Made by a program: the position numbers and the translations under genes. The notes beneath the pieces are model-generated. The model made no database searches. It saw only the letters and a list, made by a program, of their open reading frames with translations, and was not told where the DNA came from. From Setophaga petechia (taxonomy: Eukaryota; Chordata; Aves; Passeriformes; Parulidae): 64,000 nt of DNA. Location: positions 898,001 through 962,000 of the forward strand of contig JANCRA010000019.1 in NCBI GenBank assembly GCA_024362935.1, in the 5' to 3' direction. Of the stretch, positions 39,135 to 52,104 are shown one piece after another; position 1 is the stretch's first letter, and every line of letters starts with the position of its first letter.

Positions 39135-40519
39135 CAGGTCATCTAGAAGTTTAAAGGGGGATGCAATTCTCATTGTGTCTTAAGAAAACTTTAGTCATGA
39201 GGCCTTCCAGTGACAGGCACAGGCCAGCACACAGTATGCTGTCTTGAAGCCTGGAGACCAAAGTTGTCTTTCTAGATCCATCAGTTGTTTCATTTTCTTG
39301 GGCATGTTGTTCTGCCATTTATCCTGGGGACAGGGAAAATGTCTGCACACAGACTGATTCTGCATCTCAGCATGCATAAGCTCTACAAAGTACCTTGCTG
39401 ACAGACACAAAATACACTTCAGCAGGCAGAGAAGAATGGGTGGTTTGGTTACAGTAAATAGGAGCTGGCAGTAAATGGGTAATATCTAATTAGGTCTATA
39501 ACCACATTCCTTGCTCCTCAAATGGAGCCATTGGAACTTCATTCCATTGTCATACAGTTTCACATCATGGGGGTAAAAGCACAGCAAAATGTTTGGAATC
39601 ACTTGAATTCTCCATATTAACAGAGTGACCTGCCATCTGCTGCTCTGCCCACGCTTATGGTCTGTTGCTCCATAGTTAAGCATCCATTCACAAGAGAGGA
39701 ATGTTTGTGTGGCAGGCAGCTAGGACTCTATTGTATAGGCCTTTACAAACATTGCACTGTGTTTTCCCAGGCATTTTTAGCTCTGTCTCTAAACACATAG
39801 TTTGCCTGTGTGTTTTTTTTTTTCTTGATTTTTTTTTTATCTCAAGGAAGACAAATCTCACAGCTTAGTGAATATTTTCAAAATTTAGAGATACACATGC
39901 ACACATATATAATATTTTAATGTAGATTTCTATGCATATATACATATGTATAGAAGTACAATTACAGAGAAATGGGATGAATCTCAATTTTGGAATTAAA
40001 TTCTGATGTAATTGATTTTAGAGAGAGACTTTTGGGGCAATTAAATATTATTTTTCCTGACAAAACTGCCTTGGGAAGTTCCTCAGCATTGCCGTGATCC
40101 AACTGCTGCCCCACTGCTGCTGTTTGCTGTTTCCTTGACGGAGGCAATGCAATTGTTTGTTGGACACTCTGTGTCTCAGATCCCTGATACAATCCAGGGC
40201 AAAAAGAAAAACGCCAGGAGAAAAAGGCTTTTGTTCTTGTTTATTGTTTGTTTGCTTGCTTTTCAGTACAGATCTCCCTAATCTGGTCCATGGAATGATC
40301 CCACAAGCAGTTGTGCTGGCACATCTCAATGAGTGTGGGAGCAGGCACAAAGGGCTGAAGGGCGGTGGAGGAAGGGCAGCTCATTTCGCCACCAAGGAGC
40401 ACATACCATGTAACTAATCCCAGCAGCTCTCAGCAACAGTGAATCAGGACTTCAAACCTTCTAAACTATTACTATGTTTGATTCATGTATTTGACTCTTT
40501 AAATAATCTAGGTGTAGGG

Positions 40520-40542
40520 GAATATTTTTTAAAAAAATATTC
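40520..40542. repeat. AT-rich inverted repeat (11-bp stem, 1-nt centre)
   Basis: GAATATTTTTT at 40,520-40,530 pairs with AAAAAATATTC at 40,532-40,542. Such palindromes are not rare in AT-rich DNA. Confidence 0.85.
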
Positions 40543-41399
40543 TTTCTTGTTTTTTCACTAAGGCATACTGACAAGAGACTATTCATTTCTTCCAAAATAG
40601 TGTGTCAGACAGTGAAATGAAGCTTTAAGTTAAGGAATTTTTTTCTTTTATGTAACATCTTTCTTGCCAGTGAAATAAACAACCAGCATGTATTTCCAGT
40701 TGGTGCTCAATTCTTCATATTTCAGTCAGCTCTTGTACATTATTATATGAGTTCTATTGTTACAGTTAAATGCATACAGATCACTGGGTGTTTGTTCCTC
40801 AATGAAACAATTTTTTCCCCTAGAATAAATAAATGTGGGCATTTTATTTATGAAAAGCTCTCTACTCAACATGCTCATGCAGGTCCAGCAAATAATGTGT
40901 GTGCTTAACCTCAGGGGTATAATATCTGCTGCACTCATCAGGGACAATATTTACCTGCTGAGAGCAAAGCATGGGTCTTTGCTCTCATGCTGAATGTAAT
41001 CCACCATGGGTCTCACTGAATTACAGCCAGCATGCTCAGAACTTCCCAATACTGAGCTCATAGCTAATTGAAGTCACTACATTTGTTTCAGTAGGAGTTA
41101 TTCACCTGAATACCATTGGAGATCTGGTCTTAAGGACTCTTTGGAATCCTACAAATCCCTTTTTCTCAGTTGTGTTTTACTGCAGTGTATACACATCTGC
41201 ACGCTATTCATGCTTCCAGAACTATCCTTTTAAAAGTTTTAAATTGGTTTTCTTATCATTTATGGTGTCTCTGTAATTGTTTTCCTAGTCTGAAGCAAAC
41301 AGGTGCCTCTGTCTAACCTTCTTTGTTCTAGTCAGTACTGGATATATTTATGCTATGTCATAAGTTATTTGCTCCTTTCTAAAGCATTCACCTTTATAA

Positions 41400-41545
41400 T
41401 CACCATGCACACAGGAGACATCTTGCTATTCCTCTGATACTTTTTTCTTGTCCTTCTCTGGATCCATTTGCTTTGCCCTTTTTGAAGTGCTGTGCACAGA
41501 ATTGTAAGCAGTATTCAAGGTGAAAGTACACTCTCAGTTTACATT
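41400..41545 (-). mobile_element. Very old CR1/L3-like LINE relic
   Basis: Translating the minus strand from about 41,527 downwards gives FHLEYCLQFCAQHFKKGK, followed by GSREGQEK. This matches, residue by residue with substitutions, the conserved CR1 ORF2 stretch of type HLEYCVQFWAPHYKKDIE...LERVQRRAT. The match spans about 30 residues in one frame, with the LRVY-like residues before it resembling YSALVRP. The remainder is too decayed to align by eye, so ends are approximate. It is much more diverged than the two clear CR1 copies in the window. Confidence 0.62.
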
Positions 41546-42998
41546 ATAAGACATTCTTAGTGGCATTCCTTTACTTTCTTAAGATAGACTTGTTTATTTT
41601 ATTTGAATCTTGGCTTCCATCAACAGGTGGTTTTCATCAGAGAGACTATGATGAAGGCTTCTTTATATTTTTCTGCCACGTGGAACTCATAAGTCATCCT
41701 GCAGTTCAGTATTTTGCTGTCAATTTGCTTCCATTCAAATTCCTTGATACTAACACTTTATCTTTCTCAAGCCCTCTCAACCCAAAGGTTCAAACATGGA
41801 GAAACAATGGCACTCATCCACACACCAAATCATGGCTGGATTCCATTTAGTTTATCCTTCCTTCCACTGCTCCCCAGTATAGTTTAGGGCATTCTCCACA
41901 CAGCCATCCAGCTAAGGTGACAGTCCCATTGAATGTATGAGTAGGCAATACCTCCTCCCCTTCCATGCCTACAAATGCCTATGAATAAGCAAGAAAACAA
42001 GCAGAAGTCGTACACATACAGATCTCCATGCTTCCAGGATGCATCTACTTGTTTCAGTAGCAGGTTCCTCTGCCCAGGAGTGAGAGGAACCCTCTCCATT
42101 GTCCAGAGATTGGCACAGTCTGTGTTCCTAAGACAGGTCATTATTTTTTTCCTGCAACTATGCTATTTAGCATTGTTCACAAGCTTTGCTTTATCCTCCT
42201 TTGCTTCTTTACACAAACATTGATGAATTTGCTGCACTCTTCCAGTCAAAGGGATGGGGTTTTTAAATTTATTTTGCAGGCCAACCCCTCCTGGACTGAA
42301 AACAAATTGCTTACTGCAGCTTATGCTGCTGACAACTTCACAATTTCTAATTAATTGTATAACCCTTCTTTCTTATCCCACAACTGCATAGCTCCCTTTA
42401 TGATCTCCCAAGGGAAATTGTGAGGAAATCTACAGCAGGTGGGAGAGCTCATGTGTCATCTTCTACAAATGGAGGCTGGGAGACTACTTACCCAAGCTCA
42501 GGCACAGATAAGTACCCTAAAATTAGCTGGGCATTTGGTGGCAGCAGCTGTATGTAGCAATGCACTGCAAGATGCAGAAACAGATGGCATTGCAGAAAAC
42601 ACGGATGTTGTGTTTATTGTCTGATGGGAGGCCTCTCTGCCTCCTTCCTCTAACATCTTCACAGAGCATTTGGGGGATAAAATAGGATTCCCCTTCTGCT
42701 TCCCTTTCTACTGCTTCTGTAGTCAGCTTCTCTGGGACTTCCCTCCATTCAGAGTTGGTAGTTGGTCATTCCTACTGCTTCTCTTCTGCTTTTGACTGTT
42801 TTTTGTTAGAGCCTCTTTCTATTATATCATTTGCATGACTTTTACTTCACATGGTAGCAATAAACATAAAAATATGGTTCCTAGAGCATGTTGACATTCA
42901 TGAGGGGGGAAAGTGTACATATTAGCATTTACTTCAAAGCTGTCAAATGAAAAATTTTAAATATTTATACCAAAGGATGTGCATGGATGTATGTTCTG

Positions 42999-43078
42999 AA
43001 AAAAAAAAAAAAAGTCAGAATACATAGAAAAAAGCTTTTTCTTTCTTTCTTTCTTTCTTTCTTTTTTTTTTTTTTTTT
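42999..43078. repeat. Poly-A run followed by (CTTT)n and poly-T
   Basis: Fifteen A residues (42,999-43,013) are followed after 21 bases by an A-rich stretch, then CTTTTT, six or so CTTT units, and a run of about 18 T ending at 43,078. The A and T runs are complementary and could fold into a hairpin about 80 bases long. Lysine/phenylalanine-rich open frames crossing it are artefacts. Confidence 0.93.
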
Positions 43079-46000
43079 AGAAAAGAACCAGGAATGGGAG
43101 ACCAGTATAATTTTTACAAAGTTCAGGGAAAGCTTCCAATTACTTCTTGAAAGAAGTAAAGGAATTTTTGCAGTTGAGTTGAATTTTGGGGACATTACCC
43201 TCAAAGAGATTTCCTCAGCATGAGTTCCCTGAGCTCTGTCATGTACAGATGGCTCCAGACCTGGGATACCCACTGATTTTCTTACTGAAGCAGTAATATT
43301 ACACTGCATTTCTTGAGGAACAGGAGAAAATTTTAAAAAAATTGAAAAATTGACTAATAAAACTAGACATTTCAGAGGAGGTTAAGTGAGTATCAGTGTG
43401 TCTCAACGTATAAGAGGGTGTAATATCCACTGAGTTAAGTGTTCCATGGCCTGCAGAACACGTGGGAATGGACTGTTGTTTCAAACACCCCAGATTAGCT
43501 GATCCATCCCTACAGGATGAGGTGGCACAACCTGCAGTGAGACCAGTGACATGTGGGTATTTACACCAAAGGCCTAACACAAACACACAAAACCAGCTAA
43601 ACTTGTCACTTCCAAACAGCTGGTGGTCTTTCCTCAGTAGCACCAGGGCCATCCCTCTCCTCAAGAAGCACATCAGCAGCTAAATCTTCTTCTTGTGGGC
43701 CTTCTGAACCTCCACTCTGCTGTTCTGTACCTTGCCCTTCTCAGTTCTTTCACACCAGTCTTCTCCTCACCCTCCCTAAGTGTCCTTTCATGGCATGGTT
43801 TTATGAAGTCATTCTGGCCTTTGATTTTGTTTTGTTGGTGCTGATCAAACTCTCACAGTCTGGAAGACATATTCTCCTTCCAAAAGAGCTTCTTCATAGC
43901 TTCTTTATTTACCCTCTTCCCTTTGAAGTCCTCCTATCTGTGAGGGGCAGAAGTTAATTAGGTCTACACATGAGGGAACCACCCTGGAACAGGGACACTC
44001 AGAAGCAACCTGGTAGGAAAATGAGTGGGTGACAAAGGGCTGCAGAAGAGCATTACTCTTTGCTTTGCCACCTCCAGTGCTGCCCATTGCCTCACAAGGC
44101 CAGCAGAGGCTATAAATGGATGATTTACCTATATCTTTGTAAGTCCTCAAATTCTTTTCTACTTTCAACCGTAATTTTTTTGGTTTTGTCAATGAATTAA
44201 ATAAATTTTTTTCACCTGAGTCTGCTTTGTCCAGATGCCCTCTAAATTCACTCCTGCCCACGGGATCTTTAGTCTACAAATGCAACTATATTTGGACAAA
44301 GAGAGGGGGTGCACTCTTATGCTCCATGACACAGCCTTCCCTAACCACTTTTACCCTATAATAGCTACGGCTGTAAGCCCTGAGCACTTGCAGACTAGAT
44401 GACAAACTTGTGTTCACATACTCCTGACAAACACAAGCCACAAAATCCCCAGGCATTCACCAGCCTGCTGAACATTGTTGTGACCTTCACTCTGACATGG
44501 GATAGAGTGGCTGGGGGCAGAAAGGAGTTGCTGATCTGTGATTGCTTTCGAGGCAGTGAATCATGGTCATGTTATCCCAGAACAACAGGATTGGCTATCT
44601 TCCAAATCACTGAAAATTTCAATTTCAGCCCATCAGTGGCATTGTATGACCTGTTTTGATAAGAGCTTCTACCTATCTTCCATCAACTGAAAACAAATGA
44701 ACTGCAAACTGCACTCTTTACCATTTCTACAATCTTTATTTGTTAATTAAAATCTCAAAATGAGATTTACATTACAGGATCTTCAGCCTACAAGTATTGT
44801 CATGTGTGACAATGTTTGTAAACCAGCATGGCCATTAGGAACCACAGTGATGAGACACTGGTGTCTTGTGGAAAGAAACTCTATCAGAATTTGGGGTACC
44901 AATTAATAAGTGTTTTATTTTTATTTAATTTTGGAGAAAAATCAAGGACTGTTGCTTCACAGGAGGTATTAGGGATGATGCTGTTTGCTTGTGTTTCAGC
45001 AGCTATAAAGTAAAAATTTACATAGTTCCCAGCTTCTGCCAGAGTGCACAATGAATGGAGAAGAAATAGACTAAAATTTATAAGTATAGGCGTACCTTAA
45101 GGAATTGGATATCAAGGTATAAATGCTTTCTGTTCCTTAGGAAAAAATATTGTTGCAATCACAGGCTGCAGGAACTCACAGTTCTTCTGAAACTTAAAAG
45201 AAATCCACTTTTTGGCTATAAAATATGTATTATTCATTTTGCCCAGGTTAACTTTATTTTTCTTTTAAAGGAGCATTGACACTTTAAACTGGCATTTGTG
45301 AATGTAGTGTAAATCTTTGCAATATAACCAGGTGACAAGCTGGCTGCAGAAAATGAGAAATATGACCTGTGGAATAGCCCATTTAAACAGAAGCATGGGT
45401 TAGGATTCAGTCTATTTACAAGCACTAAACAAGGTGCTCAGGCATATTTGCACTGCACTTTATCCCTGTGCCACAGTAGTTCTTGAGTTACATATAAATT
45501 ACTTTTTTCCCCCCATCTCTTTCCTAATAAATTAATTTTAAAATTAGTAGTACTAAGTAAAAATTTCCTGAGGACAATCACTTAAATACAAAATTGAATT
45601 AGGTCTGGCCATGTTCTAACCCACTTTGCCTTTGTCTTTCACTTGCCTCTAAGCAAGTAAATTTTGCTAACATAAGTGCTGAATAAAAGTTTTTGAATTC
45701 ACAGTGGAGACAGCGTATTTTAGGACATTCAGTGTTGTTTACACAGAAAGTGTCTGACCTTCCAAAATCCTTTCACACATCCTTAGCGCAGAGACCAGGC
45801 GATGATTCAGGAAATGTTTTGGCCACATCTACTGATAATTGGGAGTGCAGATGCAGCCATATTACCAGAGTGGTAAATGTTCATTGCAAAGTTAATTTGG
45901 GGAATTAGAATCGGGAAAGATGAGCAGAAAAAGCAGTCAGGTTGAAAAGCCAGAGCATGTCACTGTCTCTACTGGTGATGCACTTGTGTTATTGCCTCTG

Positions 46001-49000
46001 TATCTCATATTACTGTTAATTAAGGCTGCAGAAAGATGGGCTGCTCCATCACAGTGAAATACTGGAGAGTCTATCTGCCTTTTTGAGCAAACTGCTGGAA
46101 TATAGTAAACAATTTAGTGTTTTAGGATGGGCACTGTAGATGTTTCCCAAAAGGGGCACTCTTGGTGCACCAAGAGTATAGCTAAAGGGTAGGAAAATAT
46201 CATGGACTCCAATGAATTCAGTTGCAGCTCTTCCTTTGTGGTAAAAAAGCCATATCTTTCTCACATAAAAAACATCTTTCTTTCCAACCATTACATGGAT
46301 CTCTGCTACCCTACAGAAACAACACGATGAAGTCACTAGGAAATTTTTCATGGTTGGATATAACTGGTTTTGAGTGGGGGCAACTGTGAAACAATACAAG
46401 GAGAAACCCACATTCCTTTCTTCTTTTCCTAGAAACACTGGCCTGAAAAAAAAAATCAAGAGCTTGAAGCTAAATATTGACTGAAACTTATTTTGAACTG
46501 TGAGCAAATGCCTTGCCTCCCAGTGTTTAATTCTTTCAATGTTAAGGGCCATAGGAGTAGAAAAGTATTACCTAAGAGATACCCAACTTTCTCATCCACT
46601 TTTACTCCTAACACAGAGCTCTGGGGCTCATGAACCTTGGCAAACATGAGAAGTCAAGCGGGTCTCTTCCTATACCAGCTGCAAAGATCACATAAATGAG
46701 GATGGGCAAAGGATGTCAGATATCAAATGGTAAGTGAGAGCAGTAACAATGAATGGGTGAAATTATCCACCCAAGCAGCTAAGACTAGAGGGATTCCTAG
46801 GGAAATACTGAACAAGCCAGGCAGAATATTTCAGTGCATATCAGCACAAGAGAAAAAAGGTCTCCAGTGGAGAAAAATTGAAAATCTCAACTCACACTCT
46901 GAAGGAGAATAGGATTAACAAAATTCATTCACCTTTGAACTTACAGAATGAATAAAATAAATGTTCCAATCAAAACATTAGAAGATTGTTGCACGCAGAT
47001 GAAAACTCTGTATTTGGTCATCATGTGTTCCCAACAGCTGGCAAAAGAAGGCAAGGCATCTGATTACTTCATAACAGCCTTTAAAATATCTTTCATACTG
47101 ATGATGGAACATCCTGCAGAAAGAATAATTTATAATGCATTTATAAATTATTTGAAAAATGGCCAGTAGGGTATTGAGTAAGGCAGTGATAGCATAAACT
47201 AAAGCAGCTATAATCTCCATAAAGTGTGTGGAGTCACACAAGGCAAAGAAAAATCTGTTCATGGCACAAGAACAAATGCAAAGGCTGACATAAGATTGCA
47301 CAGTAAGCTCTGTTTAAAAGGAAATTGTGTGATAGCAGATCAAGGAAACAAATGCACACTTGTATTCAAGAAAGAGAATGAGCTTAGGCAAAAGTCCCCA
47401 ACAAATCTCAGAGCTGTGAGCAGCTAACAAAATCCTCCTAGATGGCAGCTTTGAAGAAAAATAGTTTTACAGGAAAGGTACAGGGCTGAGCCTCAGGAGG
47501 TTGGTGTCCCCATTGCTACGCTGCTGCACATGTTCACTGGGACTCTGGAGGAGAAAAAAGATTCAGCAAAGCTTTCCTTTACAGAATGGAGAGAATATTT
47601 CCCTTCCTTGACATCCTCTGCCTTTTGTATTTATGAGGTATGAACATCTTTGCATTCTCTCTCAGCAAAACCTGCCAGGATTTACTGTGGAAAACAGCAT
47701 TCAAGGGACTCCTTATAGAAGAAAGTGTGTACCGAGAGAACCCTTCTGAAAACCTGCAGATTCAGAAGGAGAATATGAGGCCATGAATACCACTTACACA
47801 GAGGATGTCTTTCATGAAATTGCAGGGAGCCTGAATCCACTCACTTCCTTTCCTGTCAGTCTTGGTACTTTTATGCTCTACAGATTGTCAGCAGGCAGAT
47901 CTTGCAACCAAAATGGGGTTTCTTGAAGTCCATTGGCACACATTTAACCAAAGAGATCTTTAATGGTCCCTTTGACCTTGCTGAGAGCAGACTGAAAGAC
48001 ATCCCAAGGTCCATTCCAGCCCAACTGATTCAGTGACTATTGTACTATGAAATGTCCAAATTAATGACAAGATTTCTGGCATGGCACACTTAGAGTCTGA
48101 TCTTATGATATGGTCTGAGACAAATAGCGTACCACTGTGTAAGTAGTGGGTTCAGCTTCATTCCTGAATATCTCCATCCTTCCTGCTCCTAGCCATGCTC
48201 TCCTACTGCTCACTTTGAGATGACTTTCATACTCATGTAAGTCACACAGCAAGACACAGCAGCCCAATCAGATGCCAAAAAAGGATGAGAAAAAACAGTT
48301 TCATTTGAGATCAGATGAGCCATTGTAATGGAATCAGGAGGGAAAGTTGATTGCTGTAGTGAGAGATGGGGAGAGGAAAAGGGGAGGGTGGAGAAAAGAG
48401 GAGTCAGAAGAAAAGTTACCACAGTTTCTCCCTTTAGTCACTGGTGAGCTTGTACATCAGCTTGGCCATATTGCGAAAATGTATCCTAAAAGACATAGTT
48501 AATTTAGATCTACAATTCATCTCAAAATTATCCCACTCTACCCATATTCTATCAAGATGTTGTTTTCAGTGTGTAGGGGCTTTGGAACCTCAGCAGAACT
48601 CCAAACTCAAGAATTAAGTAGTGGCAACAATGACACAGGACAGAAAAAGCTGTTGCTCTTGTGTGCTGTATGATGGCGCTGCAATATGGTGAAAGTAAAG
48701 TTGGGAAAATGAAAATGGTAGAAAACACCTCGTCTGGAGGGCTGGATCCTTTACAATACAGACATAGTGTTATGAGTCAGGATGGAGGAGAACCACAGTT
48801 TTCCATCAAAGACAGGACTCCACTGTGCCTCCAAGACACAGCTGGCTCACAGTTTATCAGCAGCAGAGGCAAACTGAATTATTGGAGGAGTGCAGAACTG
48901 ACAGTGAGGCTGTGTGGAACAGGCAGGTGCTGGCACAGGGAAGCTGAGGCAGTTACCACTGCCACCTCTCCTCTGCTGCCTTCTTTCCTGCCAGGCCCAA

Positions 49001-49361
49001 CTAGCAAAGTCAGTCTTTTTTTCATTGCCTATTCCTTCTCACCAGAGGCAGATTTATTTTCAGACCCCCTAGCTCAGCCAACGACCCTGCTCTCACACAA
49101 CAGGACAATGATCAGCCCTTTCCAAGGGGCTTGCTTTGCTGCCCATTACAGGCAGTTGTCAGCTTGATTCTTCCCCAAAACCAGCCCTGTTACCAAATCT
49201 ATTCCTAGCATACACAGTGCTATGTTCCTAATATACACAGTACTCCTAATTACACACTTTCCTCTCAGAATTATTCCAAATGGAGCAACATGATGACTTC
49301 AGTGCAGTGCTCTGTAACCTCATATTAGGATATGTCTTTCTTCACATATTTTTCTTCATAT

Positions 49362-49393
49362 GTTTTTCTGTAACCTGCCTGTTACAGAAAAAC
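49362..49393. repeat. Perfect inverted repeat (13-bp stem, 6-nt loop)
   Basis: GTTTTTCTGTAAC at 49,362-49,374 is the exact reverse complement of GTTACAGAAAAAC at 49,381-49,393. The loop is CTGCCT. The left arm lies next to a related CATATTTTTCTTCATATG stretch, so a local inverted duplication may have produced it. No element boundaries or target duplication are apparent. Confidence 0.9.
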
Positions 49394-52064
49394 AACGTTG
49401 TGTGTGTATGTGTCTGATTCCCAAGGCTATGCAGCAAAAAAAGCTAAACCCAAAATGCACTACAAGGGCCATAAATGGAAAACAACGAGTCTTTGATGCA
49501 GGAAAATTTATGCATTGAGGCAAAATCTCAGGATAATCTACAACTGCTCAGGTCATGATGATGAGCGCTACAAAAATATCAGTGATAATGGACACGCAGT
49601 TTGCTAGGCAGGAGAAGACATGCTATGTAGCAATGGCTTTGTGAGTAAATGCCATTTAGGGACAGTCAAACTAGAGATACAAAATACTGTAAAAAGTGAC
49701 TGCACAGGAAGCAAGAAAGCATCTTTCCAGACAGAATAATCCCAGAGCTGAAGGCATACACTTTGTATTATTAAGGAAAATATAATCCCAAAGATTGAAA
49801 ATTACTCACTCCCCAGTAATAGGGATGGATTTAGATCACCATGTTTTTCTTCTAAATTTGACTTACCTCACACCTTACAAGCATTTAAGGCCAGGCTTTC
49901 AAAGCAAATCTCTTCCAAAGGGTTGCTGTTACCACTGTGCTAAAGCGGCAGCAGTGGCTGGCTCCTCTGTGCTCTAGGATGGAAAGAGACTTGAGTCTCC
50001 TAGGGCTACCTAGAAATGGAAAGGACTTTCCATTCCCATCATTCTGACCAAATGAAGTATAACCTGAAGGAGACTGCATGGCTTAGGAAGCTGAAGAGTA
50101 AAGAATTTTTGAGGATACCTCTTGCTCATATCTGGTCACTGTGGTGTCAGTAGAGCTTAGTACCAGAAAGGACCACCTTTTAGGGCAAGGAAGGGTAGCT
50201 GACTAGAGAAAAGTGAATTCAAAACAGCCTGATTCACATTAGGACTGTGCACAGGTTGTGTGCACTGCTGACTCTGACTATGTCTGAAAATAAAATTGTC
50301 TCCATTCTGGTCGCTTTAATGTTGTACTCTGCCATAGTCCATTTACATTGTTTACTGATTGTCCTCAGTAAAGTTCTTCCTCTCCCTCGTCTGAATATGT
50401 GGGATAATGCTTGAACATTAGGAACACAAACCTTTCTTCGGTTCAGCAGAATGTATCGATTTCTCAGCTACCACAGGCTACTTGCTTTATTTTCTCCACT
50501 GTTCGTGAATGGCACCAGTCAGTGCTAACACAGAAGAACAGCCCTGTGGGCAGCACCACCACAGCCTTGCAAAGCCCTAGCAGAGGAGCTGGGACTACTT
50601 TTGGCACAGGATGGCAAACTGGTGCCTCCACCTGCTCGCTCTGCCCTCCTGTTGTGAATCCCAAAGCCTCAGAGAACATTCCTGTCCCTCAGTGGTACCC
50701 ACTTCACAGTCTCACATGTTCATCTGATCCACCAGAGAGGGAAGTCTGGAAAGACTGCTGAAGGGGACTGGTGTGGCAACACATGGTCCTTTCTATTTTG
50801 GGGTGAAAGCCTCTGGTGGATGGGAGACAATAACAGCTGAGGCAGAAATGCCTTCTGTGGCCAAAAGGGTTTTCACACTGAATAACTGAGCTAGATCTGT
50901 TTGAGATACAAGGACAGGGTTGCAGTTTGAGCAAGTCATTCCCTCAGAAGAGATCTGCAGCTCATTCTTGCCAAGAAAAAACACTAATGTGACTTTTCAA
51001 AGTTTTTCCCCTCCTGTAAGGTCAACTCTTCTCTGAGTTCATCAAGCCCACAGCTCTATTTCTTCTCTCTGGATGAATGGCTACCCTAAATTGTTAGTGA
51101 GGTGCAGTTTAAGAGAGTTGGTAATAGATTTGCCAAAGTCTTCTCTGTAGAATCGATATTAGGCTGTACTCATAATAGCATTTCAAACCATCGTGTACTG
51201 AAGCCCTGACCATATGGGCCAGGAAATGGCAATGTGATTAGCATTTCTCCTCTGTTGGCCCCCAGTATGCTACCCTGTGGCTATTACAGCCATCTATTTT
51301 GCATTCTGGCTCCCCTGTGATATCGACAATAAACAGCAAACAGCGCACTTGGTAATAACTTCTCCAAAGGAAAAAGAAAAACAAAAAACAAACAACAAAC
51401 AACCCTCAGCAAAAAAGCATAAAGTAGACACACTCTGTAGGAGTTTCCAAGATGGTTTGCAGCAGCTACCCAGGCATCAATGCCAAACAAAATTATCTGA
51501 GTGGTAGAAATAGGTCCCCAAACAGCTGCCACCAGCTGTAGCAGGCCAAGATAGAAATAATGAAAAGAAGATTTTCTTTTTCCCTGAGCATTACAAGAAA
51601 TGGAAGCAGAAATACATGAAGTATCTGCACCTCCTCTAAAGACTCTTTTGTTACACATAATCTTTATAGAAATTTACATATGTCACCATCTGCTGGCACC
51701 CTCCATTACTGCATCTCAATATTATGCTGCTCTACAAGAAGATGATTCATAAAATTCCAAAGACTGTGTTTAGAAAAGAGAGGATTGAAGATGTCAGTGT
51801 AATGAAAATGGCCAAACTGGGGTGAAACCACCAGAGCCTGAGATTAGTTTGTAAAAGTTCAGTACATATTTTCTCCAGGAGAACAAGAGGTTTTAGAAAG
51901 CCATGCTTGAGAATGGGAAAAGGGATTGCCATGCAGTGTAACTTGCTACAGACTGATAGAGGGATTTGTTTGATTGCTTGTTATGGATGAGAGAAAGGAG
52001 AAGGTCTACCGGCAGCCAGGGATGAAGAAAAACTTTAATCAGTTTGCTGTCCAGTTGCTAGGAC

Positions 52065-52104
52065 CTTTTGCCTTTCTATCCTTTCTTTTGCCTTTCCATC
52101 CTTT
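52065..52104. repeat. Two-copy tandem repeat, 20-bp unit
   Basis: CTTTTGCCTTTCTATCCTTT (52,065-52,084) is followed directly by CTTTTGCCTTTCCATCCTTT (52,085-52,104), differing at one base. It is a small pyrimidine-rich local duplication. Confidence 0.9.

Larger units (their letters stand above)
34941..41399. other. Non-coding DNA
   Basis: No supportable gene. Open frames are at most 112 codons. A G/T-rich zone at 35,691-35,785 includes the (GTTT)n array. AT-rich sequence with ATATA/TATAC words occurs at 39,895-39,955. Two perfect inverted repeats are listed separately. No other repeat family was recognised. Confidence 0.58.

Noticed and set aside
46049..46552. 167-codon minus-strand open frame
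   Set aside because: No recognisable domain, ordinary local base composition, and a length expected about once by chance in a window of this size.
48661..49167. 168-codon plus-strand open frame
   Set aside because: No domain or plausible splice context seen. Composition changes along its length and nothing supports translation.
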